From NCBI RefSeq assembly GCF_026341815.1, contig NZ_JAPENX010000001.1:2914001-2978000 (forward strand): a stretch of DNA of 64,000 nt, given 5' to 3'. Positions 26,341 to 34,553 of this stretch are shown here, piece by piece; the first letter of the stretch is position 1; the number at the start of each line of letters is the position of its first letter. The notes under the pieces were generated by a model. It did no database searches and was not told the DNA's origin. It saw only the letters and a list, made by a program, of their open reading frames with translations. Source of the DNA: Streptomyces sp. NBC_00572. GTDB taxonomy: Bacteria > Actinomycetota > Actinomycetes > Streptomycetales > Streptomycetaceae. The position numbers and the translations under genes are program-made.

Positions 26341-27801
26341 TCAGCCCTTCAGCGCGGCCATCCACGCCTCGACCTCGTCGGCGTGGCGCGGCAGCCCGTC
26401 CGAGAGGTTCCGGTTGCCGTCCTCGGTGACGAGGATGTCGTCCTCGATCCGGACGCCGATGCCTCGGTACTCCTCCGGCACGGTCAGGTCGTCGGCCTGG
26501 AAGTACAGGCCCGGCTCGACGGTCAGGCACATGCCCGGCGCGAGCGTCGTGTCGACGTAGGCCTCGGTGCGCGCGGCGGCGCAGTCGTGGACGTCCATGC
26601 CGAGCATGTGACCGGTGCCGTGCAGGGTCCAGCGGCGCTGGAGGCCGAGCTCGAGGACGCGCTCGACCGGGCCCTCGACGAGGCCCCACTCGACGAGCTT
26701 CTCGGCGAGGACGCGCTGGGCGGCGTCGTGGAAGTCGCGGTAGGCGGCGCCGGGCTTCACCGCGGCGATGCCGGCCTCCTGCGCCTCGTACACGGCGTCG
26801 TAGATCTTGCGCTGGAGCTCGGTGTAGCGGCCGTTGATCGGCAGGGTGCGGGTGATGTCCGCGGTGTAGAGCTCGGTGGTCTCGACGCCGGCGTCGAGCA
26901 GCAGCAGGTCGCCGGAGCGGACGTCGCCGTCGTTGCGCACCCAGTGCAGGGTGGTGGCGTGCGGGCCGGCGGCGCAGATGGAGCCGTAGCCGATGTCGTT
27001 GCCCTCGACGCGGGCGCGCAGGAAGAAGGTTCCTTCGATGTAGCGCTCGCTGGTGGCCTCGGCCTTGTCGAGGACCTTGACGACGTCTTCGAAGCCGCGG
27101 GCGGTGGAGGCGCAGGCCTTCTCCAGCTCGGAGATCTCGAAGGAGTCCTTGATGAGGCGGGCTTCGGAGAGGTAGACGCGGAGTTCCTCGTCGCGCTCGG
27201 CGGTGACCTTGTCGGTGAGCGCGGCCTCGATGCCGGCGTCGTGGCCGCGGACGTTGCGGACGGGGCCGGTGGCCTCGCGCAGCGCCTCGGCCAGCTCGCG
27301 GACGTCCTTCGCGGGGACGCCGAGGAGCTGCTCGGCCTCGGTGAGGGAGTGGCGGCGGCCGACCCACAGCTCGCCCTGGCCGTCGAGCCAGAACTCGCCG
27401 TTCTCACGGTCGGAGCGCGGCAGCAGGTAGATCGTCGCCTGGTGGCCGCTCTTCGTCGGCTCCAGGACGAGGACGCCGTCCTGCGTCTGGTCGCCGGTGA
27501 GGTACGCGTACTCGGTGGAGGCGCGGAAGGCGTACTCGGTGTCGTTCGACCGGGTCTTCAGCTTGCCGGCCGGGATCACCAGACGCTCGCCCGGGAAGCG
27601 GGCGGAGAGCGCGGCGCGGCGCGCGGCGGTCTTGTCGGCCTGGGCGATCGGCTCCAGGCCGTGCAGCTCGGTGTCGGCCCAACCGGACTTCATGTTCTCG
27701 GCGAGCTCGTCGGACACGCCCGGGTACAGGCCGTTCTTCCGCTGCTTGATCGCCTGCTCTTCGGTCTCTTCCGGGGTCTCCGGCGTGAGCTCCTCGGCCA
27801 C
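26341..27801 (-). CDS. pepP: Xaa-Pro aminopeptidase (aminopeptidase P)
   Basis: 486 residues, full length. An N-terminal creatinase-like domain (about residues 50-200) precedes the M24 catalytic domain. Metal ligands: Asp in LLLDAGVETTELYTADITR (two Asp), His in GTGHMLGMDVHD, Glu in LTVEPGLYF and Glu in GVRIEDDILVT. It removes N-terminal residues before proline. The start ATG has a purine-rich leader (AGGAGGCAGA). An acidic, Glu-rich N-terminal tail of 20 residues is present. Confidence 0.94.
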   Translation of the reverse strand: MAEELTPETPEETEEQAIKQRKNGLYPGVSDELAENMKSGWADTELHGLEPIAQADKTAARRAALSARFPGERLVIPAGKLKTRSNDTEYAFRASTEYAYLTGDQTQDGVLVLEPTKSGHQATIYLLPRSDRENGEFWLDGQGELWVGRRHSLTEAEQLLGVPAKDVRELAEALREATGPVRNVRGHDAGIEAALTDKVTAERDEELRVYLSEARLIKDSFEISELEKACASTARGFEDVVKVLDKAEATSERYIEGTFFLRARVEGNDIGYGSICAAGPHATTLHWVRNDGDVRSGDLLLLDAGVETTELYTADITRTLPINGRYTELQRKIYDAVYEAQEAGIAAVKPGAAYRDFHDAAQRVLAEKLVEWGLVEGPVERVLELGLQRRWTLHGTGHMLGMDVHDCAAARTEAYVDTTLAPGMCLTVEPGLYFQADDLTVPEEYRGIGVRIEDDILVTEDGNRNLSDGLPRHADEVEAWMAALKG

Positions 27802-27936
27802 GGGTCTGCCTCCTCTTGGTACGACACTGAACCCCCACCATCGTACGGTCGTACGGAAGGGGGCCCAGGGCCGGAAGACCCATTACCGGAATCTCACGCT
27901 CCGGTTATTGCCGCCTACAGTTCCGCGCCCTGCCGC

Positions 27937-29388
27937 TCAGTCGAAGCGGGCGGCGAGCAGGACCACGTCCTCCCCGTCGACAGCGGTGTCGAGGCCCTCG
28001 GGCAGCAGGGTCCGCAGGACGTGGTCGGCGACCGCACCCGGGTCGCCCCGGTCCGCCTTCGGCACGCTCGACGCCGCCGCGTGGAGCCGCGCGAAGGCAC
28101 GGTCCATGGCATCGCCGGTACGACGCAGCAGCCCGTCCGTGTAGAGAAGCACCGTTTCTCCGGGTGCCGGGGACAGCTCCACGCTCGGCGCCTCCCAGCA
28201 GGAGAGCATCCCGAGCGGAGCCGAGAGCGAGGTCTCGACGAACTCGGTCCGCCGCTCGCCGATGACCAGCGGCGGGGCGTGCCCGGCCCCGGCGAGGACG
28301 ATCCGGCGCTGCGCCGGTTCGGCGTACGCGAAGAGCGCGGTCGCCGAGCGGGCCGGTTCGGTGAGCCGGAGCAGGAGCTCCAGGTCGGAGAGGACGGCGA
28401 CGGGGTCCTCGCCCTCCATCACGGCGTACGCCCGGAGGGAGGCGCGCAGTCGTCCCATGGCGGCGAGCGCGCTGGGCCCGGTCCCGGAGACGGAGCCGAC
28501 GGCGAGCCCGAGGGCGCCCTCGGGCAGCGGCAGCGCGTCGTACCAGTCGCCGCCGCCCCGGGGGCCGGTGCGGTGGCGGGCGGCGAGCTGGACGCCGGGG
28601 ACGCGGGGGAGACGGCTGGGGAGCAGCTCCTCGGCGACGGTGGCGACCTGCACGCGGGCGCGTTCCACCTGGAGGAGGCGGGCGAGCTGCTCGGTGGCGA
28701 AGCGGCCGTAGAGCCCGATGAGGTGTCGCTGGCGGTCGGTGGGTTCGGCGGGCTCGTCGTAGAGCCAGACGGCCGCGCCGAGCCGGCCGGCCTCCTCGGT
28801 GGCGAGCGGGAGGGCGTAGCTGGCGGCGTAGCCGAGGCGGGCGGCGACCTCGCGGTGGCGCGGGTCGAGGCCCTCCTCGGTGCGTACGTCGCGGATGGCG
28901 ATCGGATCGGGGACGCGCTCGGGGTGGACCGGATCGGGGAGGCCGTCCAGGAGGCGGCCGTAGCTGCTGGTGCCGCGCGGGACGGTCTCGATGGTGCCGA
29001 GGTCGGAGTGGGCGAGACCGAGACCGATGGTGGAGGCGGGGCCGAGCCCGTCGGCCGGTTCGAGGACGGCCATTCCACGGCGGGCCCCGACCAGGGCGGC
29101 GCCCGCGCCGAGCACCTCGCGGAGGGCCTCGTCGAGGGAGGAGGTCCTGATGAGGCGCTCGGTGAGTTCGTGGAGGGTGGTGAGGTCGGAGACCCAGGCG
29201 GCGAGCCTGTCCTGGATCAGCGCCCCGGGTGGGGGGACCGGATCGGAGGGTGTCGCCGCCGCGGGCACACCGGGGAGGGGCGCCGTAGTGTGCGGGGGCC
29301 CGGGAACCGTTGAATCGATTCCGGCCACTTTCGGCATGTGTGGGGCGCTCATGTCAGTCGGCTTTCCGACCGGTGCGTTTGACGCCAT
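27937..29388 (-). CDS. GAF-SpoIIE PP2C-type phosphatase with altered metal site
   Basis: 483 residues from ATG 29388; in-frame ATGs at 29406 and 29436 are alternatives. A Pro-rich N-terminus, then a GAF domain (about 70-230, LTERLIRTSSLDEALREVLG), then the PP2C/SpoIIE domain (about 260-480). GGDWYDALPL keeps the first Asp, and LLYTDGLLRR and GEDVVLLAARF keep later ones. The usual GDV(S/M)GHG motif reads VGSVSGTG, replacing a metal-binding Asp by Ser and His by Thr. Activity may be weakened or lost. Partner ATP-binding proteins are encoded at 25.7 and 32.8 kb. Confidence 0.85.
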   Translation of the reverse strand: MASNAPVGKPTDMSAPHMPKVAGIDSTVPGPPHTTAPLPGVPAAATPSDPVPPPGALIQDRLAAWVSDLTTLHELTERLIRTSSLDEALREVLGAGAALVGARRGMAVLEPADGLGPASTIGLGLAHSDLGTIETVPRGTSSYGRLLDGLPDPVHPERVPDPIAIRDVRTEEGLDPRHREVAARLGYAASYALPLATEEAGRLGAAVWLYDEPAEPTDRQRHLIGLYGRFATEQLARLLQVERARVQVATVAEELLPSRLPRVPGVQLAARHRTGPRGGGDWYDALPLPEGALGLAVGSVSGTGPSALAAMGRLRASLRAYAVMEGEDPVAVLSDLELLLRLTEPARSATALFAYAEPAQRRIVLAGAGHAPPLVIGERRTEFVETSLSAPLGMLSCWEAPSVELSPAPGETVLLYTDGLLRRTGDAMDRAFARLHAAASSVPKADRGDPGAVADHVLRTLLPEGLDTAVDGEDVVLLAARFD

Positions 29389-29720
29389 AGCATCGCAAAC
29401 CCCCATGTCATTCTGAGCCGCTCGATGCATCCACATGTACACGCACAAGAGGAACGATGTCCAGCATTGTCCCCACGGGACTTGTGGTGTCCGTGAGGTC
29501 GTGCGAGAGGGTTGAAGTCCACGGCAAGTTGGCCGAAAATTGTCCTCGGTGTGCACCTTTTGCGGTCGACTGGCGTCGTTTCAAAGCGCGTCATTCCGAG
29601 CGTGCTGGGTACGTAATCGGTGACAGGCAGGGGCAGTTGGAGCTGCCCTGGAACGTGACGCGGAACCCCGGCGTCTTACATGCCGCAGGCCGCAACCCGT
29701 CACCGAGTGGCGGGGAACGT
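29389..29720. other. Divergent intergenic region, no gene seen
   Basis: Together with the repeat to its right, this 564-bp gap separates the phosphatase and the prim-pol gene. No convincing short gene or RNA was found. Promoters for both genes should lie here. The sequence around 29490-29640 is less GC-rich than the neighbours. Confidence 0.4.
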
Positions 29721-29829
29721 GTTCTGACCCGCCTCTGGTGCTGACCCGGCTCCACCTCGTTCTGACCCGGCCCCACCTGGTACTGAACCGCTCCATCTGG
29801 TTCCACGTGGTTCCACCTGGTTCCGGCCC
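29721..29829. repeat. 21-bp tandem repeat followed by a 10-bp triplet repeat
   Basis: Units like GTTCTGACCCGGCTCCACCTG start at 29721 (17 bp), 29738 (21), 29759 (21) and 29780 (20). Then GTTCCACNTG-like 10-mers follow at 29800, 29810 and 29820. The array lies about 125 bp upstream of the prim-pol start and is not next to any stop codon. Confidence 0.75.
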
Positions 29830-29952
29830 GGCCGGCCCCGCTCCGACAGGGGTCGCCACCCCGCCGACCCGGTACGCGCTGATACGCACGGTGAAGTGTC
29901 CTGCACATGGTGTGATGTGGATTCGGCGTTCAACGGAAAGGAACGAGCGCTC

Positions 29953-30633
29953 ATGCGCGAGATCCTCGGAAGGCGACGCAGGCTCCGGTTCCGGCGCAAG
30001 GCGAGGACCGCCCGGCTCGACGCGGCGGTCACCTTCGCCGTCGAGTGGGACTGGCCCGTCCTGCCGGGAGCGGGCCTGAGAGCGACGACCCGTACGGCCG
30101 CGGGGCCCGCCTGCTCCTGCCCCGACCCCGACTGCGTGGTGCCCGGCGCCCACCCCTACGACCCCGGGCTGCTGGCTGCCACCACCGACGAGCGGATGAT
30201 CCGCTGGTGGTGGACCCGGCGGCCGGACGCCCCGGTCGTGCTCGCCACGGGCGGCAGCGCGCCCTGCGCGGTCAGCCTGCCCGCGGTGGCGGGCGCGCGG
30301 GCGCTCGCCGCGCTCGACGCGACGGGCATGCGGCTCGGCCCGGTGGTGGCGACCCCGACGCGCTGGTCGATCCTCGTCGCCCCGTACGGCCTCGAACGGC
30401 TCGGCGAGCTGCTGTACGCGAAGGACAGCGTCCCCAGCTCGCTGCGCTTCCATGGAGAGGGCGGCTATCTACTCCTGCCGCCCTCGGTCGCCGGCACCGG
30501 ACAGGTCCGATGGGAACGGTCACCCCTCGCGGGCTCCGCCCGGCCGTGGCTGCCGGACGTTGAGGCGGTGGTCGACGCGCTCGTGGACGCGAGCACGAGC
30601 ACCCCGGGCGGCGGGAGCCGGCTGGCGTACTGA
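29953..30633 (+). CDS. Small prim-pol (bifunctional primase/polymerase-like) protein
   Basis: 226 residues from ATG 29953. The layout matches the short Streptomyces proteins annotated as bifunctional DNA primase/polymerase N-terminal domain: LDAAVTFAVEWDWPVLPGAG, a Cys cluster ACSCPDPDCVVPGAHPYDP, RWWWTRRPDAPVVLATGG and a late LRFHGEGGYLLLPPS. The Cys cluster probably binds zinc. No helicase domain, phage genes or plasmid replication genes are adjacent. Whether it can make primers is unknown. A basic stretch (RRRRLRFRRKAR) at residues 7-18 could bind nucleic acid. Confidence 0.78.
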   Translation: MREILGRRRRLRFRRKARTARLDAAVTFAVEWDWPVLPGAGLRATTRTAAGPACSCPDPDCVVPGAHPYDPGLLAATTDERMIRWWWTRRPDAPVVLATGGSAPCAVSLPAVAGARALAALDATGMRLGPVVATPTRWSILVAPYGLERLGELLYAKDSVPSSLRFHGEGGYLLLPPSVAGTGQVRWERSPLAGSARPWLPDVEAVVDALVDASTSTPGGGSRLAY

Positions 30634-30694
30634 GGAGGCGGCCGAGCGCCTCTTCACCCGTACGGGTGTGTCCTGGTCCGACTTGTACGGGAAA

Positions 30695-30720
30695 CGGGCG
30701 CGCGGCCGACCGCGCGCCCG
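30695..30720. terminator. Hairpin terminator after the prim-pol gene
   Basis: CGGGCGCGCGG (30695-30705) pairs perfectly with 30710-30720, loop CCGA. No T-run follows. Confidence 0.65.
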
Positions 30721-30784
30721 CCGGCCGCCGATATGTTCACCCCACCGTTCAAGATCTCCAGCCGAGCAGGAGCAGGTGGGGCGC

Positions 30785-31429
30785 ATGGGTCCGGTGAACC
30801 TCCGCGTGGTCGGACTCGGGGCCGTGGTCACGGTCGCCGTGCTGCTGCCGCTCGTCGCGAGGGCGGGGTCGACGGGGGAGCCCGTACGACCGGTGGGCGC
30901 GACCGATGCCGCCGACGCCGCCCATGCCGTCGACGCGAAGCCCGGGGACCTGCTGAAGGGGCTCGGCCTGGGGCCCCGTACAGACTCCGCCGCCGACCCG
31001 GCCTCCCCCGGCACCCGCGTCTCCCCGGGCACCCCCGTCACTCCCCGTCATGCCCCCGCCGCTCCGGCGTCCCCGGAGCGGGTCACGAACTGTGGGCCGG
31101 AACTCGCCTCTCCCGAGGGGGTCGAGGCGCAGACCTGCGTCCTGGCGGAGGGTCCCGACAACTGGGCGCGTACGTACTACCGGAACGCCACCGGCCAGGA
31201 TCTCGACGCGTTTCTTACCCTCATGGCCCCCGGCGGGCGGACCGTACAGGTCCGCTGCCCGGTTACGGCGCAGGACGAACCGGGAACCTGTGAAACGCCC
31301 AGGGAGCGCGGTCGGGGCATGGCCACGGCGTATACGGCGGTGGCGGAATTCGCGGGCACGGGCGAGGGGGACAACACTCCACTGCTGCTCCGGGCCGGTA
31401 GCAACACGGCGGACAGCGAAGGAAGTTGA
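30785..31429 (+). CDS. Secreted or membrane-anchored protein of unknown function
   Basis: 214 residues from ATG 30785. An N-terminal hydrophobic segment (VVGLGAVVTVAVLLPLVARAG) acts as signal peptide or anchor. A disordered Ala/Pro/Thr region (about 35-105) leads to a C-terminal domain of about 105 residues with four cysteines (NCGPE, QTCVL, VRCPV, GTCET) that could form two disulfides outside the cell. It is preceded by GGAGCAGG-like sequence. No family was recognised. The next 219 bp (31430-31648) contain no gene. Confidence 0.68.
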   Translation: MGPVNLRVVGLGAVVTVAVLLPLVARAGSTGEPVRPVGATDAADAAHAVDAKPGDLLKGLGLGPRTDSAADPASPGTRVSPGTPVTPRHAPAAPASPERVTNCGPELASPEGVEAQTCVLAEGPDNWARTYYRNATGQDLDAFLTLMAPGGRTVQVRCPVTAQDEPGTCETPRERGRGMATAYTAVAEFAGTGEGDNTPLLLRAGSNTADSEGS

Positions 31430-31648
31430 GCGTCGACGCTTCGGGCCTGCCGGAAGCGGACATGGAAAGGCCCGATCGCTGGCGACGGGGGATGCACCAG
31501 CGACCGGGCTTCCAGAACGGTAACAAGAGATCTGCTGTTCGCAAATTCGATCTCGGTTATTCGGACAGGGATTTACCCGTCCGCAGACCGGGTTGTGGCA
31601 GAAGTCACCGACTGGTCGGTCTGTCAGTCACCGATACCACGCGGGGTA

Positions 31649-32626
31649 TCAGCTGAGAGTCACCTGACGGTTCGTGAGGCCGCCGCGCGCCCGACGCTCC
31701 TCCGCGGTGAGGGGGGCGTCCGAGGCGAGCGCCTCGGTCAGCCGCTCGGCGAACTCGGCGGCCGGCTTCTCGCACTGCTCGGCGGTCATCGAGGTCGGCA
31801 GGTCCCAGACCGGCACCATCAGACCGTGCGCGCGGAACGAGCCGACGAGCCGGGTGTCCGCGCCGATGGAGGTCCCACCGGCGGCCTGGAGGCGGGCGAG
31901 CGCGTCGAGGAGCTTCTCCTCCGGGTACGGCATGACCCAGCGCAGGTGGTTCTTGTCCGGGGTCTCGCACCAGTACGCGGAGTCGACGCTCGCCAGCTTC
32001 ACGGTCGGGATCGCGGCCGCGTTGGCCCGCTCCAGGGAGGCGGCGACCTCCGGGTCGGCGCCGTCCGCGGACTGCGGGATCCAGAACTCGAAGCCCTCGT
32101 GGACCTCGGGGGCGAACACGGCGTCCGCGTCGAGCAGGTCCTGCAGGCGCGGGCCCTCGGCCGGGACGCGGCGCGGCGGGACCGGGGTGCCCGGCTCGGT
32201 CTCCAGGGCGCGCTGGAGGGTGTCGGCGAGGTCGCGGGCGAGGTCGCCGGAGGTGGAGTCGTTCTGCAGGGCGAGCAGGACGGAGCCGTCGTCGCGGCGG
32301 AGCGCCGGCCAGGCCATCGGCAGCACGGTCGCGAGCGTCACGGAGGGAACGCCCTCCGGGAGGCCGCCCTTCAGGGTGAGCGGCACGGTGGCGGCGGGCA
32401 CCAGCTCGCGGAGTGCGACCCAGTCGCACTCGCCGGCCAGACCCTCGAAGGGGCGCTGGACGAGCTCGGTCACGGCGTGCGCGGCGGCCCGGCCGTGACA
32501 CGCCTTGTAACGGCGGCCCGAACCGCACGGGCACGGCTCGCGCGCCCCGACGACCGGGATCTCCCCGTTCGTGACCTGTGCCTGACCGGTCTTGCCGGCC
32601 TTCGTCTGGGGGCGCTTCTTGGCCAT
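31649..32626 (-). CDS. DUF5926-type protein with N-terminal SEC-C zinc motif
   Basis: 325 residues from ATG 32626. Residues 25-48 contain a SEC-C motif (REPCPCGSGRRYKACHG), the zinc-binding module otherwise seen at the C-terminus of SecA. The rest matches the actinobacterial DUF5926 protein layout as I remember it: WPALRRDDGSVLLALQND, FEFWIPQSADGADPEV and MVPVWDLP. Basic N-terminus (MAKKRPQTKAGK). The function is unknown; the zinc motif suggests ribosome or protein contact (inference). The 3' end neighbours a region with no gene. Confidence 0.82.
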   Translation of the reverse strand: MAKKRPQTKAGKTGQAQVTNGEIPVVGAREPCPCGSGRRYKACHGRAAAHAVTELVQRPFEGLAGECDWVALRELVPAATVPLTLKGGLPEGVPSVTLATVLPMAWPALRRDDGSVLLALQNDSTSGDLARDLADTLQRALETEPGTPVPPRRVPAEGPRLQDLLDADAVFAPEVHEGFEFWIPQSADGADPEVAASLERANAAAIPTVKLASVDSAYWCETPDKNHLRWVMPYPEEKLLDALARLQAAGGTSIGADTRLVGSFRAHGLMVPVWDLPTSMTAEQCEKPAAEFAERLTEALASDAPLTAEERRARGGLTNRQVTLS

Positions 32627-32738
32627 GGTGTGGCTTTCTCCCGATCGCGGCGGTGCGGTGCTTGTTCCGGGCGCGAGCCTAGCCGTACCGGGCACCGACA
32701 CCCTTCAGGCGGGCCGCTGCCCCCTGAGGGGGCGCGGC

Positions 32739-32795
32739 CGCCGTACGCCCTCGGGCGGGATCGCCGTACGCCCACGGGAACGCCGTACGCGTCAA
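32739..32795. repeat. CGCCGTACGC repeats at the end of an ATP-binding gene
   Basis: CGCCGTACGC occurs at 32739, 32762 and 32781 (periods 23 and 19). The last copy runs into the stop codon of the ATP-binding gene at 32792-32794. A related GTACGCGTC occurs again just inside the gene. Confidence 0.5.
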
Positions 32796-33415
32796 TCCAG
32801 GTCGTCGTACGCGTCCAGGATGTCGAAGCGGGAGCCGCCTCCGACGCGGGAGGCGAAGTCCTCGCGGCGGTGTCCCTCGGTGACCACCACCCAGACCGTC
32901 ACTTCGCCGGTCGCACTGTCCCGTACGCCCCAGTCCTGGGCCAGCGCGCTGATGATGTTCAGCCCGCGGCCGCCCCGTGCGGTCACCGACGGCGTCGCCG
33001 GAACGGGCCTGGTCGGACCACCGCCGTCCGTCACCTCGACCCTGAGGCCGCCCGCCGGGTCCACCCGCCAGGCCGCCCGTACGTCCCCGTCGCCCCGATC
33101 CGCGTGACCCAGCGGCCTGCCGTAGCGACAGGCATTGCTGAGCAGCTCGGAAAGGATCAGTACCGCGTCGTCGACGACCGATTCGGACATCCCGCTGCGG
33201 TACAACTCGTCCCGCATCCGGTGTCTCGCCTCACCCACGCCCGCAGGGCCATGGGGTACGGCCATGCTCGACGACGTGGGCACCTCCTGTGCCACCACCA
33301 ACGCCACCCCCGAGACCTCCTTTGCCCCACGCCACCGTGTGGATGCCCCAATGGACTGGACCGGAAACCGGCCAATCCGCGTTCGATGAGGCACTCGTGA
33401 CGATCGCGTACGCAT
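32792..33415 (-). CDS. RsbW-like ATP-binding protein with N-terminal extension
   Basis: 207 residues from ATG 33415; internal starts such as ATG 33265 (MAVPHGPAGVGEARHRM) are possible because the first 50 residues are unlike the family. N box DAVLILSELLSNACRYG, G1 VTDGGGPTRP, G2 ARGGRGLNIISALAQDWG. This is the GHKL anti-sigma/histidine-kinase-like ATPase type. Its C-terminus (GGGSRFDILDAYDDLD) is acidic. No adjacent antagonist. Its 3' end abuts small direct repeats. Confidence 0.87.
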   Translation of the reverse strand: MRTRSSRVPHRTRIGRFPVQSIGASTRWRGAKEVSGVALVVAQEVPTSSSMAVPHGPAGVGEARHRMRDELYRSGMSESVVDDAVLILSELLSNACRYGRPLGHADRGDGDVRAAWRVDPAGGLRVEVTDGGGPTRPVPATPSVTARGGRGLNIISALAQDWGVRDSATGEVTVWVVVTEGHRREDFASRVGGGSRFDILDAYDDLD

Positions 33416-33520
33416 CGAACGCGCCGGTGCACACCCTGAAAGCCCTGTGAACCCTTGTGACGTAAGGGAAAGGGGAGGCTGAGGGGGCTGAGGTGAGAGG
33501 TCGAGAGGGACGGAACGTGC

Positions 33521-34351
33521 TCAGTCGCGGCGCAGGTCGGAGAGCTGCGAGAGCACCTGCTTGGGGCGGTTGGTGATGATCGCGTCCACGCCGAGGCGCT
33601 CGCAGAGTTCGACGTCCTCGGGCTCGTCCACCGTCCAGACGTGCACCTGGTGTCCGGCCTTCTGGAGCCGCAGGATCACGGCCGGGTGGTGGCGGACGAT
33701 CCGGATCGAGGGCCCGGCGATGCGCGCGCCCGCGGGGAGCCGCCCGTCGCGCAGCCGTGGTGAGACGAACTGGGCGAGGGAGACGGTGGGGAGCGTCGGG
33801 GAGGCCGCGGCGATCCGGTGCAGGGAGCGGGCCGAGAAGCTCATGACGCGTACGGGGGAGTCGGCGGGGGACGCGGGCGCGTCCAGGCCGAAGCGCTTGA
33901 GGAGCTGGAGCAGCCGCTCCTCGACCTGACCCGCCCAGCGGGTGGGGTGCTTGGTCTCGATGGCCAGCTCGACCCGGCGTCCGGCGTCGGAGACCAGCTC
34001 CAGGAGCCGCTCAAGGGTGAGGACGGAGGTGTACCCGGGGTCGCCCCAGTCGGGGCTCTCGCCGGCCTCGTCGCGGCCCTTCCAGGTGCCGAAGTCGAGG
34101 GCGGCGAGATCGGCGAGTTCGAGGGCGGAGACGGCGCCGCGGCCGTTCGAGGTGCGGTCGACGCGGCGGTCGTGGACGCAGACGAGATGGCCGTCGGCGG
34201 TGAGCCGGACGTCGCACTCCAGGGCGTCGGCGCCGTCCTCGATGGCCTTCACATAGGCGGCCAGGGTGTGTTCCGGTGCGTCCTCGGAGGCTCCACGGTG
34301 GGCGACGACCTGGAGGGGGACGCGGTTCGGGTGCTGCCGTGCGTGAGTCAC
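33521..34351 (-). CDS. Glycerophosphodiester phosphodiesterase
   Basis: 276 residues from GTG 34351. GDPD signature: VVAHRGASEDAPEHTLAAY with catalytic His, ALECDVRLTADGHLVCVHD with the metal Glu/Asp and second His, then ELAIETKHP and VHVWTVDEPEDVELCERLGVDAIITNRP at the C-terminus. No signal peptide, so it is cytoplasmic and hydrolyses glycerophosphodiesters to glycerol 3-phosphate plus an alcohol. Divergent from the HtrA gene with a 200-bp gap. Confidence 0.94.
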   Translation of the reverse strand: MTHARQHPNRVPLQVVAHRGASEDAPEHTLAAYVKAIEDGADALECDVRLTADGHLVCVHDRRVDRTSNGRGAVSALELADLAALDFGTWKGRDEAGESPDWGDPGYTSVLTLERLLELVSDAGRRVELAIETKHPTRWAGQVEERLLQLLKRFGLDAPASPADSPVRVMSFSARSLHRIAAASPTLPTVSLAQFVSPRLRDGRLPAGARIAGPSIRIVRHHPAVILRLQKAGHQVHVWTVDEPEDVELCERLGVDAIITNRPKQVLSQLSDLRRD

Positions 34352-34553
34352 GGCGTCATGGTGCCATTGGCGGCGTCGGGCGGGCACACCGGAAGGTGTC
34401 CGATCTGTCCGTATATAAAGGTGGGGGTGTGAATGCACAGCTCCGCCTTACAGCGGCCTGACGTCCTGTGGGAAAAGCTGGTGCAGCACCCTGGAGCCAG
34501 TAGGTGGCCCCGTAGGTACCACCACCCCGCCCAGTCAACGAGGAGAGCGAGCT

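Noticed and set aside
29581..30453. A 290-residue open frame opposite the prim-pol gene
   Set aside because: It is antisense to a gene with clear domain features and crosses the tandem repeat; composition is typical of a shadow frame.
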